Shown here in pieces: positions 13,284-23,300 of a DNA stretch of 43,301 nucleotides (its first letter is position 1; each line of letters starts with the position of its first letter). Below the pieces are notes generated by a model, which was not told where the DNA came from, made no database searches, and saw only the letters and a list, made by a program, of their open reading frames with translations. The stretch spans positions 1 through 43,301 of the IMG/VR virus record IMGVR_UViG_3300049830_000049; one strand, 5' to 3'. Both the position numbers and the translations under genes were made by a program. The DNA is from a virus.

Positions 13284-15770
13284 ATGTCCTCTGATCTCAA
13301 ATCTAAACTCGCAGCTCTAGCAGCTCAGCATAAATCTACACAAGCTGCAAATCTTCCTGCCACTCGTAAACTGGTGGAAGGTCAAGTATGTGCAGCCTTT
13401 GTAGGAACACCGGCAGATGCCGAATACATTCCTCACCTCAAAGGAATGTTCAATGGATTGAATACTTATGTGACGACAGATAAGATCGAATCTCTGTCAC
13501 ATCTGCAGATGTATTGTTCCAAGCGAGGCGTAACTAAAGTAGTTAGCACTAGCGTTGTCCTGCTCAACCGTTGCATCGAAAAGATTAAGAATGATGTCAA
13601 GCCTGTAGAAACTATCTCAGACTATGCGGGCTCATTGTTCGATCATTGTGGAATTGAGATTGTATTTATCAATCCTCTCTCACAACTGTTCTCGGTTAGC
13701 TACGGCAAGTTCTTGGCGGCACGCTACATTTCTAAGATTGCTGCCCCGAATGTTTGGCAAGAGCCTACACCTTTCGTGTGGTGTATGGTTGATGAACACA
13801 CTGTAGAACGCCATTACCAGGAGTTCCAGAATGCGTATGCTATCTCAGCTGACATTGAAACTTTCAAAGAAAATCTTGTCATCCGTTGCATTAGTTTTAC
13901 TGCTGTCTTTGTGTGCCCTACCACTGGCAGCATTCGTACTTCTACTATTTGCATGGCCGTTGATTCTGAGTTTGCATTAGCATGGATGCGAAAGTTCTGT
14001 GCGCTACCTCAAGCTAAGATTTTTCAGAATGGTAAATACGATGTATCCTACCTTCTCCGCTACTCAAGTGCTCCCGCTAACTGGATGTGGGATACCGCAC
14101 ATTTATTTCACTCGTGGTATTCCGAACTGCCAAAAGATCTTGGTTTCCTTAATGCCTTCTTTCTTCGCAAAGTGGTATATTGGAAAGATCTTGCAGAAAC
14201 AAATGATCTGCTGGAATATTACCGCTACAATTGTCTTGACTCGTGGGCCACAGCAAATGTCTGGATTCAGCAAATGCTACAGTTGCCTGAATGGGCAAGA
14301 AGGAATTATTTTCTGGAATTTCCTCTAGTCTTTCCTTGTCTCCTGGCTGAGATGACAGGGCTAGAAAGAGACCAGGAGAGATTGTTAGAGGCGCGCCGAC
14401 AGATTGATGCGGCCGAGGAAAAGAAACTTGCACTGCTGCGAAAGATTGTGGATGTGCCAGATTTCAATCCTGGATCCCCGCCGCAAGTGAAATTGTTGCT
14501 GAAGGCTCTCGGATGTGGCGACCTCGATTCTACTGGCGCAAAGGATATTGCTAAAGCAAAGCTGCGACATCCTCTCAATGGTTACATTCTAGAGTTCATT
14601 TCTAAAGCAGCCGACGAAGCAGGAAGTGTAGAAGAGTTTAGTATTCGGGGGCTGCGCAAACTCAAAACCAACTATCTAAGGACAGATGATGACGCAGTCA
14701 AAACTGGAAAGTATGCAGGAGAGAAAGGTGCTAAAGAATTCAAAGGAAGAATCCTTTACGCACTTAATCCCCACGGAACAGACACTGGACGGCTGGCTTC
14801 TAAGTCGCATCATTTCTGGTGCGGACTGCAAGTTCAAAATATCCCTAGAGGTAAAGAAGTTAAACAAACTCTTAGAGCTTCAGGAGATTTCTACCTGGGA
14901 GAGTGCGATCTTGAACAAGCTGAGTCGAGAGATACTGCCCACATTGCAGGAGACGAATCTCTCATTCGAGCAGTTACAGGAACAGACGATTTCCATAGCG
15001 TCAACTGTTCTGCATTCTTTGGTGTTCCTTATCCAGAAATTTATGACAATCAAACTAGAAAAACTAGAAACAAAAAGCTCCGAGATCTTGCCAAACGAGT
15101 TAATCACGGCGCCAACTACAATATGGGTCCTGCAGTTCTAGTTGACACGATGGGTTTAGATAAGATTTGGGAAGCCAAAAAACTTCTGAGTCTACCTTAC
15201 ACCAGTCCGCTAGAAATCGCACAACATCTTCTGGATGCATTCCATAGAACTTACCCAGCTATTAGGAGTAACTATTATGAGTGGGTTAAGCGAGAAATTA
15301 AAATCCACAAGAGACTGGCTAGTAGGGCTTTCCATCACACTGAGTACAATCTCGCTAATTTTGATTGCGACAAGTATATATCTGAGGGTGACTGGACAAG
15401 GCACTGTTTCGGAAATCCTGACAAAAATAAACTTGATCTCAATAGTTATGTCGCTCATTGCCCTCAGTCTCTCAACGCTCGCACTCTTAATGAAGCGTTC
15501 TTGAAAGTATTTTATGAGATCGCGCTACCGAATCCAACCACATTTCGACTCCACGCACAAATCCACGATTCAATCCTTTTCAGTTATCATCCGACAGGGG
15601 GAGCCGATTTGCCCAATCGAGTGCGAGATTGCATGCAAATTCCAGTTAGTGTCCGCGATGTATCTGGGATTCAACGTACCTTCACAGTACCTGCAAGCCT
15701 TAAGTTAGGCAAGAAAGATAAAGTTACAGGTGAATTTAAACCAGCAGTTTATTGGTGCGATACCGAGTGA
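13284..15770 (+). CDS. Family A DNA polymerase with 3'-5' exonuclease domain
   Basis: An 828-aa replicative polymerase. Residues 1-180 form an extra N-terminal region that I cannot place. The proofreading domain shows D190/E192 (S-A-D-I-E), N249-x3-D253 and Y315-x3-D319. The polymerase domain has motif A D-L-E-Q-A-E-S-R (D542, E547, R549), motif B R600-x3-K604-x3-H608-G-x2-Y612, and motif C Q-I-H-D-S (D762). Two features are unusual: His608 stands where E. coli Pol I has Phe762, and N613 replaces the usual Gly after Tyr. Motif C is H-D-S rather than H-D-E. All metal-binding Asp residues are present, so it should be active. No primase is recognised; the ATPase at 16273 may act with it. Confidence 0.95.
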   Translation: MSSDLKSKLAALAAQHKSTQAANLPATRKLVEGQVCAAFVGTPADAEYIPHLKGMFNGLNTYVTTDKIESLSHLQMYCSKRGVTKVVSTSVVLLNRCIEKIKNDVKPVETISDYAGSLFDHCGIEIVFINPLSQLFSVSYGKFLAARYISKIAAPNVWQEPTPFVWCMVDEHTVERHYQEFQNAYAISADIETFKENLVIRCISFTAVFVCPTTGSIRTSTICMAVDSEFALAWMRKFCALPQAKIFQNGKYDVSYLLRYSSAPANWMWDTAHLFHSWYSELPKDLGFLNAFFLRKVVYWKDLAETNDLLEYYRYNCLDSWATANVWIQQMLQLPEWARRNYFLEFPLVFPCLLAEMTGLERDQERLLEARRQIDAAEEKKLALLRKIVDVPDFNPGSPPQVKLLLKALGCGDLDSTGAKDIAKAKLRHPLNGYILEFISKAADEAGSVEEFSIRGLRKLKTNYLRTDDDAVKTGKYAGEKGAKEFKGRILYALNPHGTDTGRLASKSHHFWCGLQVQNIPRGKEVKQTLRASGDFYLGECDLEQAESRDTAHIAGDESLIRAVTGTDDFHSVNCSAFFGVPYPEIYDNQTRKTRNKKLRDLAKRVNHGANYNMGPAVLVDTMGLDKIWEAKKLLSLPYTSPLEIAQHLLDAFHRTYPAIRSNYYEWVKREIKIHKRLASRAFHHTEYNLANFDCDKYISEGDWTRHCFGNPDKNKLDLNSYVAHCPQSLNARTLNEAFLKVFYEIALPNPTTFRLHAQIHDSILFSYHPTGGADLPNRVRDCMQIPVSVRDVSGIQRTFTVPASLKLGKKDKVTGEFKPAVYWCDTE

Positions 15771-16033
15771 TGAATAAGTTTCAACACCCTACAAATAATT
15801 CTGTTCTTGGAGCGCCTCCTGGAGTCTCTATTGAACAGTGTACAGCATTACCAATTACAAGGATTCAATATCAAGACGGCACAAACGCCTGCATTTCTTT
15901 TTGGAAACCCTCAGTAGCTGAATTAGAAAAGCTGAATCAAGGTTGGGTGGTTGCTATTGAATTGTTAGGAGTAACTCATCCGCCTTTAGCTGTTACAGTC
16001 AGCGATGAAAAAGAATTAACATTATTGGAGTAA
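15770..16033 (+). CDS. Hypothetical small protein
   Basis: An 87-aa protein whose ATG overlaps the polymerase stop by one base (TGATG), so translation is coupled. It is beta-rich, with a Trp-containing W-K-P-S-V-A-E-L turn. A short E-E-like acidic C-terminus ends the protein. No known domain. Confidence 0.7.
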   Translation: MNKFQHPTNNSVLGAPPGVSIEQCTALPITRIQYQDGTNACISFWKPSVAELEKLNQGWVVAIELLGVTHPPLAVTVSDEKELTLLE

Positions 16034-16039
16034 GTTAGA

Positions 16040-16231
16040 ATGAGTATCTATGCCAAATACGAACACCCTTCAGAAACAAATCAATTCCCAACACTGCATC
16101 TACGTGTAACAAACGCTGACATTGCGGAGTTCAAACAACTTCTCGATCGCGCACTTAACTGTGCAGACCCTCACAAATACAAAACTTGGGTGGAGCTTTC
16201 AGATAAGCTAGCCCAAAAGCTGCAATCCTAA
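16040..16231 (+). CDS. Hypothetical small protein
   Basis: A 63-aa protein, 6 bases after the previous stop, with weak ribosome site TAAGTTAGA. The C-terminal half is helical (A-E-F-K-Q-L-L-D-R-A-L). It may be a small accessory of the replication operon; no function can be assigned. Confidence 0.65.
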   Translation: MSIYAKYEHPSETNQFPTLHLRVTNADIAEFKQLLDRALNCADPHKYKTWVELSDKLAQKLQS

Positions 16232-16272
16232 CCTCACAATCCTAATCCGCAATCCCTAACCTGGGAACTTCA

Positions 16273-17535
16273 ATGGAGGTCAGCAACTCATTCATAACTC
16301 AATACTTAGCATATACTGCTAATACTGAGCCCCCGATCTTTTTTCACCGCTGGGCTGCAATTGTAGGTTTAGGTTCTTTTCTAGGCCGTCAGTATTTCTT
16401 TCAACACGGCCATTTCAATCTTCATCCAAATGTATACTCCATGCTAATTGGAGACGCAGGTACTCGAAAGGGAACTGCAATCAAGATGATGAAGATGTTG
16501 TTATCCGAAGCAGGGTTTAAAAAGTTTGCAGCTGAGCGAACATCTAAGGAGAAGTTTCTACTAGATCTGGCAGGAGAAACAGAATCAGGTTTATTATCGC
16601 CTGAGGACTTGCTAGATCAGAATATATTTGGAGACGGTAGTTCTCGCCCCGATTGTGAAATCTTTATCGCTATCGATGAGTTCAACGATTTCATTGGTAA
16701 CGGTAACATTGAATTCATTTCGATGCTGGGCAACATGTGGGACTACAATGGAGTTTATGAGAACAGAATTAAGACAGGTAAGTCAGTACAAATTAATAAT
16801 CCTACAATCTCAATTCTCGGTGGCAACACACCTACAGGATTCTCTCTAGCTTTTCCACAAGATATTCTAGGGCAAGGATTCTTCAGCCGATTGTTGCTGG
16901 TGTATGCGGATAGATCAGATCGCCGAATTACATTCCCTAAGCGTCCTGATCCTGTCGAGACCTCCAAACTTGTACACACTCTAACTCAGATCAAATCGAA
17001 AGTTTACGGTCCTGCCCAACTAACTCCAGGCGCCGAACACATGCTAGATCAAATCTATCAAGCAGGCTTTCATTCAGAAGATCCTAGATTCATATCATAT
17101 TTCAATCGCAAATTCACACATCTATTAAAGCTATGTCTAATCATTTCAGCATCATATTGCTCAACTACTATAACTGAAGAAGTAGTTCTAGAAGCTCACA
17201 CATTGTTGACTTATACTGAACAACTAATGCCAAAAGCATTAGGCGAATTTGGTAAAGCTAAGAACTCAGATATCACTCACAAGATTGTACAAGCCTTCAA
17301 TAATAGTCCAGGTCAGATTCTAACTATCAAGGATCTATGGAAATATGTAGACAAAGATTTGGAGAAGATTTCAGATCTGGTGGTATTGATGCAAAATCTG
17401 ATCCAGGCAGATAAAGTTCAGCAGGTTCCTGGGGGCAAAGGTTTCTTGCCTAAACGTAGAGTAGTAGATACAGCTGCTACTAAATTCTTTAACCCAATGT
17501 ATTTGACAGATGAAGAAAGGAATGTTGTGTTATGA
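16273..17535 (+). CDS. DUF3987-like P-loop ATPase, probable replicative helicase
   Basis: A 420-aa ATPase. The N-terminal H-R-W-A-A-I-V-G-L motif and following beta-hairpin fit the DUF3987 family of phage and plasmid replication ATPases. Walker A GDAGTRKGT spans 60-68, Walker B F-I-A-I-D-E (D135, E136), a sensor-like N185 sits in G-G-N-T-P, and R206 is a likely arginine finger in F-F-S-R-L. The C-terminal 110 residues look like a winged-helix (K-I-V-Q-A-F-N, T-I-K-D-L-W-K). It probably unwinds DNA for the polymerase. Its stop overlaps the next start (ATGA). It could instead be a primase-helicase lacking a visible primase motif. Confidence 0.8.
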   Translation: MEVSNSFITQYLAYTANTEPPIFFHRWAAIVGLGSFLGRQYFFQHGHFNLHPNVYSMLIGDAGTRKGTAIKMMKMLLSEAGFKKFAAERTSKEKFLLDLAGETESGLLSPEDLLDQNIFGDGSSRPDCEIFIAIDEFNDFIGNGNIEFISMLGNMWDYNGVYENRIKTGKSVQINNPTISILGGNTPTGFSLAFPQDILGQGFFSRLLLVYADRSDRRITFPKRPDPVETSKLVHTLTQIKSKVYGPAQLTPGAEHMLDQIYQAGFHSEDPRFISYFNRKFTHLLKLCLIISASYCSTTITEEVVLEAHTLLTYTEQLMPKALGEFGKAKNSDITHKIVQAFNNSPGQILTIKDLWKYVDKDLEKISDLVVLMQNLIQADKVQQVPGGKGFLPKRRVVDTAATKFFNPMYLTDEERNVVL

Positions 17536-17915
17536 ACAATACTATCTCTAACCGATTCGTACTCGTAGATGATACTCCAATCCGCTACGATGTGTTTGTG
17601 TACTCTCTATTCAAACAAGAATCATTTCGTCACATGGTAGATCATGCGCGAGGTGGGGTTTGTGAAGAAGCTGGCGAATTATCTACATGTCTCAAGCGGA
17701 ATGTAGTGTACGGTAAAGTGTTGGATCGAAACAATCTGCTGGAAGAATTGGGAGATTTGGAATTCTTTTGTCAAGCAATCAAGAATCTTTATGTAGTGTC
17801 TGATCAAGAAGTGTTGCAAAGGAATGCAGATAAATTGTCAGAACGGTACAAAGGTTTGAAGTACACTGATGAAGCTGCAATTGCTAGAGCCGATAAGGCA
17901 GAAGGAGAAGAGTAA
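17532..17915 (+). CDS. MazG-like nucleotide pyrophosphohydrolase
   Basis: A 127-aa protein of the MazG/all-alpha NTP-PPase type, removing pyrophosphate from NTPs or dNTPs. The metal-binding helices are visible: E45-E46-A-G-E49 and E71-E72-L-G-D75. The length fits a single-domain phage MazG. In phages these may remove unwanted nucleotides or lower ppGpp signals; which applies here is unknown. Start overlaps the previous stop, stop overlaps the next start, so it is tightly coupled. Confidence 0.82.
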   Translation: MNNTISNRFVLVDDTPIRYDVFVYSLFKQESFRHMVDHARGGVCEEAGELSTCLKRNVVYGKVLDRNNLLEELGDLEFFCQAIKNLYVVSDQEVLQRNADKLSERYKGLKYTDEAAIARADKAEGEE

Positions 17916-18265
17916 TGGCAGAAGGCACCCCATACTCTGAACTAGTTGCTCAGCTGCCTGAAACTATCTACGGCGAACAGCAAACAATCTCGACAGGTAA
18001 AGTAACTGTAGTCTATTTCCCTAAAGGCTATCAGGCACTGAACGAAGAACTTAGTTCTGGTCTTCATCCGAAACTAGAAAAGCTTTTAGCTAATCACCCG
18101 GCGGATGAGATAGATATCAAGCTCGCTGAGATTGCTAGCTATTGTCAAGTTATTCTAGATGGCACATACACAATCGCTGAGCGAGATAAGTTGTGTTATA
18201 TTCTAGCAGGTAGATTGGAAGTGTTGAGAGAGATTCCAGCCGCACAAACTATTATTCTGTCCTAG
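17915..18265 (+). CDS. Hypothetical last gene of the early arm
   Basis: A 116-aa acidic protein, overlapping the MazG stop by one base. It has alternating beta-like N-terminal strands (V-T-V-V-Y-F-P-K-G) and a helical C-terminal half. It may work with the MazG-like protein as a small operon pair, judged only from overlap. The bidirectional terminator follows 21 bases later. Confidence 0.75.
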   Translation: MAEGTPYSELVAQLPETIYGEQQTISTGKVTVVYFPKGYQALNEELSSGLHPKLEKLLANHPADEIDIKLAEIASYCQVILDGTYTIAERDKLCYILAGRLEVLREIPAAQTIILS

Positions 18266-18286
18266 TCTATAAAAACTTCAGACGTA

Positions 18287-18323
18287 ATAAAGCCCCATCG
18301 GATTTCGGTCCTTTGGGGCTTTT
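18287..18323. terminator. Bidirectional terminator between the two arms
   Basis: AAAGCCCCA (18289-18297) pairs with TGGGGCTTT (18314-18322), with A-run before and T-run after, so it works on both strands. It separates the converging early and late operons. Internal GGA/TCC pairing lengthens the stem. Confidence 0.92.
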
Positions 18324-18344
18324 GTGTTTCTGGAATTTAAATGC

Positions 18345-19838
18345 TCAGCGACCCATTGCGACCAGAGCCGCATCTACAGCCGCAACAATACGATCTTCGT
18401 GGTACACTTTTCCATTAAAAGAAGGATGAGTACCGTCAGCCCCTATATAAAAATCACTATTACCTACTCCAGTAAGTGCGCTAGTCTTGCCAGTCCCTGT
18501 AGTCCAAGAACCATTGGGATCTTGACAGATAGAAATAAATACAGAGTTTGAATCTCCCCAAGCAGCAAACTGTGCGGCTAATGCTTTGTCAGCAGCTATC
18601 CAATTTGCTCCTGGACCTGTAGCAGATGCCCACGGGCCTAAAACTACTATAACACTGCGAGGCTGTTGTTGACGCATTAAACGCCAAGATGTAATTGCAT
18701 TTGCTATTAATGTATTTACATTCGCTGCCTGGTCATTATAGCCATGGCCAAAGATACATAGATCAGCATCCCATCCAAGCTGTGAATTATTGGCAAGTAC
18801 GTCAGCAGCTGCATAATAAGTAGGCGGTCCTGCAACATAGCCGGTGCCTCCGATGTGAAGATTTCTAGCGAATGTAATTCCTAGACGCTTCATCACACGT
18901 TCTGAGAGATAGTCTTGTGTTGTAGTAGCATACGTAGAGACTGTACCGCCAAAACTGTCGCTAGCCCAGATACCTCTAGTAGCGCTTTTTAAATCTCCAG
19001 GAACGATAACAGATTGGCTATCTACTGCAATGGATTTAAAGTTATTGTTTCCAGAGCACTCAACACGATACTCTCGCATCGCGCGTCCACCTACCGCAGA
19101 CCAGTCAATAATGTAATAAGCAGGATTTCCAGTTACGCAGGGTGTAGGATCTTCTTCTAGTTTATATCCATCTACATAAACTTCAAACTGAAGCCCTACA
19201 GAGTTATGAACCCCCAAAGCAACTTTAGGTGCATCTGTTCGGAAAACTGTTACACGATTGTATCCACGAAGTCCAACACCCATACCTTGGCCATTTGCAA
19301 TTCCTCCGTCGTTAAATAGCCAAGCCTGCATTGCAGCGCCAGATCCGAAATCAATGTAATTCGGACAAGTCGGCGTTATGTAGAGAGATTGATTTGTGTA
19401 TAGTAAATAAGCAGTTAATCCTGTAATACTTGTTGAAGAAGAGATTGAAGGCACAGGATAGCCGTCAGAGTTAACTTTGTATCGTTTACTCATATTCCAC
19501 CACACCGCTGTGCCATCAGCTATGGGCTGTGCAGCATTAAATGTGGGCTCAGTTCCTCCTGTAGTTCCCCCAGTCATGCAGTATAGAATTTGCCCAGAGC
19601 TGTGTTTGACTCGTTTACCTGCTGCAACTACTGTGGTTGCTGCCCAGTTAGGTGCTCCAATAAGTGGAGCATTTGCAAACTGAGCTTGCACCGCCCGCCT
19701 GCGAGCTGTAAGATTTCCTCCGCCTGCTACTGACAGTTTGGTTGAAAAAGTTTCAGCAGCATTTAATCTATTGTAGGCGTTATTTGGATCCATGACAGTC
19801 ATAGAGTTGCTGTCATATCTTGCAAATATAGGCTCCAC
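18345..19838 (-). CDS. SGNH-type esterase, probable tail/spike protein
   Basis: A 497-aa protein starting at GTG behind AAAGGAG. The C-terminal 205 residues show SGNH hydrolase blocks: Ser295 in A-S-D-S-F-G, G-G-T-G-Y (331-335), Asn368 in G-Y-N-D, and D468-x2-H471 in D-G-T-H. Such domains deacetylate surface polysaccharide, so this may modify the host capsule or O-antigen. The N-terminal 290 residues are beta-rich with W-N-M-S and Gly-rich turns and could attach the protein to the tail. It is the last gene of the late arm. A fibre without enzyme role is unlikely because all four blocks are present. Confidence 0.82.
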   Translation of the reverse strand: MEPIFARYDSNSMTVMDPNNAYNRLNAAETFSTKLSVAGGGNLTARRRAVQAQFANAPLIGAPNWAATTVVAAGKRVKHSSGQILYCMTGGTTGGTEPTFNAAQPIADGTAVWWNMSKRYKVNSDGYPVPSISSSTSITGLTAYLLYTNQSLYITPTCPNYIDFGSGAAMQAWLFNDGGIANGQGMGVGLRGYNRVTVFRTDAPKVALGVHNSVGLQFEVYVDGYKLEEDPTPCVTGNPAYYIIDWSAVGGRAMREYRVECSGNNNFKSIAVDSQSVIVPGDLKSATRGIWASDSFGGTVSTYATTTQDYLSERVMKRLGITFARNLHIGGTGYVAGPPTYYAAADVLANNSQLGWDADLCIFGHGYNDQAANVNTLIANAITSWRLMRQQQPRSVIVVLGPWASATGPGANWIAADKALAAQFAAWGDSNSVFISICQDPNGSWTTGTGKTSALTGVGNSDFYIGADGTHPSFNGKVYHEDRIVAAVDAALVAMGR

Positions 19839-19881
19839 GATAAACTCCTTTCAGTGGATAGTAGAGTAAAACAATATTAAA

Positions 19882-20328
19882 TCAATTGTACAAAACTACA
19901 CCAAGCGTGTAAGTATAGTTACTTGCGTCTCCATGCACAACTCGTAATTGCCAGCGAGGAGGCAGAACATCCTGCTGCGCAACTTTAGTTGAAGTAGCTG
20001 CAACTGCTGCAATGGCTGGCTTAAGTTTTAGCGTAATCAAACCTGTAGCTGTATTTGCAGAAGTAATCGCCAGATTGTTTGTGGCCCCAGAGACTGGATC
20101 AATCTCGTCCAGCGCTAACTGTAGGCCACCAGTTCCTGAAGCCGCTGTAACATTCAAATACGCAATGATACCTGAACACTCTTGATTGATACCTACCTGC
20201 AATCTAGGATCAGTGTTTGCAGATTTAGGATCAATAAGTTGTGCACCATTTACAGTAACTATAGCCGTTCGCACAGCCGCAGCTAAAGCTGTATAGATGC
20301 CTTGGATTACATTCTGATAAGCACTCAT
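19882..20328 (-). CDS. Probable structural (tail or fibre accessory) protein
   Basis: A 148-aa protein with ribosome site AAGGAG. Ala/Thr/Leu-rich beta-type composition and the C-terminal R-W-Q-L-R-V-V-H-G-D-A-S resemble small virion proteins seen in many tailed phages. It sits between the giant internal protein and the SGNH protein. Likely a virion attachment or decoration component; the precise role is not known. Confidence 0.7.
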   Translation of the reverse strand: MSAYQNVIQGIYTALAAAVRTAIVTVNGAQLIDPKSANTDPRLQVGINQECSGIIAYLNVTAASGTGGLQLALDEIDPVSGATNNLAITSANTATGLITLKLKPAIAAVAATSTKVAQQDVLPPRWQLRVVHGDASNYTYTLGVVLYN

Positions 20329-20340
20329 TCCAAACTCTCC

Positions 20341-23300
20341 TTAAAACTGAGACTGATAACTAATACCATCACCATAACCAACTGCAGTATCTCCACCACC
20401 CATGAGAACTTGCAGCTTTTGTGCAAAAGGATTTTTCAACCCTGTCACAATCTTTTCAGCTTGCGAAGTATTCGCAGCCTTAAACTGTTCCATAACGAAT
20501 TTATTAAACCCAGCTTGTTTACCTCCTGAAGCTGCATACTCTTTAGCAAACTGTACAACTTGATCTTCGCTCATTGTGTTCCCTTGGATCGTAGCTGACT
20601 TAACAGCTTCTCCAAGATTCTTCATTCGATCGCGATCAAATTGTTGGTAAGCTTGAATACGATAAACTGAATCATTAATGACTGCTTCATCTAAAGGTCT
20701 ACCGCCAGCCAAACGAGTAGCAGTAGCCCAAGACATAAAGTCATTGCTAAACAAGATGCTATCTTTAGAAGTAGTTGAGTAAACTTGTCCATTTGGTCCC
20801 GCAGCCTGTAAAGTTTGAGCCAGCCCAGCTAACGGACGAGACAATCCATTATGCTCTAAGCCTTGCAACATAGATTCCCAAACATTCCCACCGACTCTAA
20901 CTTTGTCAACAGCGTCTTTAACTGAGCCAAGAAACTTACCGAACGCTCCGACGATAGGAACATCAGCTAACGAAGTTGGCACCACTGTAACTTGGCGAGG
21001 GTTGATATCTCCGCGAGAGTATAGATTGGCTTGCAGCAAGTTAGATGGCAGACCATACAGCAACAAATCGCCAGCTGATTTACCTGCAATGCCATAAGTT
21101 GCGTCATACAAATCTACATGCTTATCATTCCCGCTCAACGTACCGACTACATGTTTATTGATAAACTGAAAAGCAGGTAAACCTTGTACACCATAGAACG
21201 TGCCTTGCAATCCTAACAACATTGCAGAATCTTTTGCACTACCTTCTGCCACATAGCGAAACATCTGTTGCATCAAATTAAACTGATACGATTGGAACAA
21301 ACCGATAGCTTGTCCAATCGGGCCTTGGAACATTAGCGGTCGCTGGGAAGCAATTGTATTTCCTTCAACACGATTCACAAAAGTGTTGATATAGGCCAAC
21401 TGATCCTGCGGAGTTAACAATCCATGCTCAACTCCGAGATCAGTTAACTGACGCATAACATCTGCAGAAATGAATCTGTTAGTTTCTTCTGCCAGCTTGT
21501 TACCTGTTAACTTCTCCCCAACTTGTGTAATCTGTTTAGCCTTCTGGAAAGCTGATTGCAGCCGGCCAGATAGATCAGAAACAGACTCTGTACCTTTCAG
21601 TGTAAAATCATCCAGAATCTGCTTAAACTGTTCTACCGAGTCTTTAATAAAACCTTGTGCCTTATATTGAGCCACAAGAGTTCCATCGTCTTGGATAAGA
21701 TTCTGGAAAGCTTTAGCAACTAATTTTGTCGGAGCAGTTATAGAGCCTACGCCGCCGGGCAAATTGATTTGTGCCAGGTCAGCTAACTTGCCGCCAAGCT
21801 CAGTATTACCTGCGGTGATTGCATCAGTGATCTGTTTAAGTTCTGTGCCTCTCAGAACATTTGCACCAATAAAGTTATTCAATGCATTCAGTGGATCTAA
21901 ACCAAGCGTAAGTTTAGACATCAGTGCATTTGCGCCTCGGATAAACTTAGTCAGCTCACCTTTAGGTGCGGCATGGTCAGCTAACAATAGCGTGGCTGCA
22001 TCTTTATACCCTGTATTCATTCCATACTTATCCAGCAAACTATTGATCTGATCAACCTTTGCTGTATCTAATGGAGCTTTCCATTCATTCCAAACGTCAG
22101 AGATATTGCCAACTACTCGGCTAACTGCGCCATCCAGAAGTTTGTTAAACCCGTAAAGCCAAGGATGCTCAGATGCTTTAGAAATATCTAATGCAGTTTT
22201 GATATAGTCTAAATATGGATTCTTGCCAGCAGACTCTAGACGATCAGAATAAGAACCGAGCTTAGATGCAGACACTTTAGTATAAGCATCGCCTTGATCT
22301 TCCAGCCAGTCAAAAGTTTTCTGATACTTAGCACGCATCAGTTCTACAGCTAACGTATCATCTTCTCGCAGATGTTGCTGCAGAATATCGTTAACTATCT
22401 TTTGTGGATCTGTGTGAGTAAAGAACTCAGACATCGCACCAGTCTTTTTAAGCTGGCTGTTGATATTAGATTCATTTAAGGTGCGAGCATATTCGTACTC
22501 ACCGCGCGCACGTTTGAAATCTTCCACGTCTCGCTTAGTTACAACCTCAAATTCTCCAGGTACCTTATTAATTAACTCTTGCAGCTTAGATTCACTATTC
22601 GCAAAGATCATTGTGGTATGCCCAGTTTGGGTCACCTTTGGATCTCGAACAAAAGCAATGAATGGATAGTCTTTAAAGTTAGGTCGGATAGGCTGGAAAG
22701 TAGAAGTATCTCGCACATTCTCATACCCTTGAGTTGCACGGAGCTCTTGGTAAGATTGTGTGCGGGCACCAGTACGAGCGATGTGATTATCTACAGCGGC
22801 GACAGTTGCAGGATTCTTAATCTGGATCAGATCGTTCGGAGCTTCAGCAAATAACGAATCCCAATCAAGTTCACCGCTATCATCTACATACTTCTTAGCC
22901 GCAGTCTTTGAAATCAAATACTCTTCAACAGCATCACCGGCACCTTCAGTATGACGAACCCACTGATCTGCAGACCTAGTAATCTTTTGATTAATTGTAG
23001 ACCATTCGATTGCTGCTTCTTGATTAGATAGCAGATCATACAATGGACCCTGCATGAGGGTCTCAGTGTCTTTACGAAAAGCTACCTTAAGATCTTTAGT
23101 ACGAGAGCCTACATACTGTAATTTAGATTCCAAACTCCCATAACCGCCATTAGCAAAGCCGGCCATTGTGGCACCAGCGCCGTAACGATTTGCGTTAAGT
23201 AATTCAGCATCCGAGATTTCAGGTAGTTGAGCATAAAGATCTCCAGTGTATTTGGCAACAACTCGATCAGTGGCTTGTTTTAAAAGCTGCTGTTGAGTTT

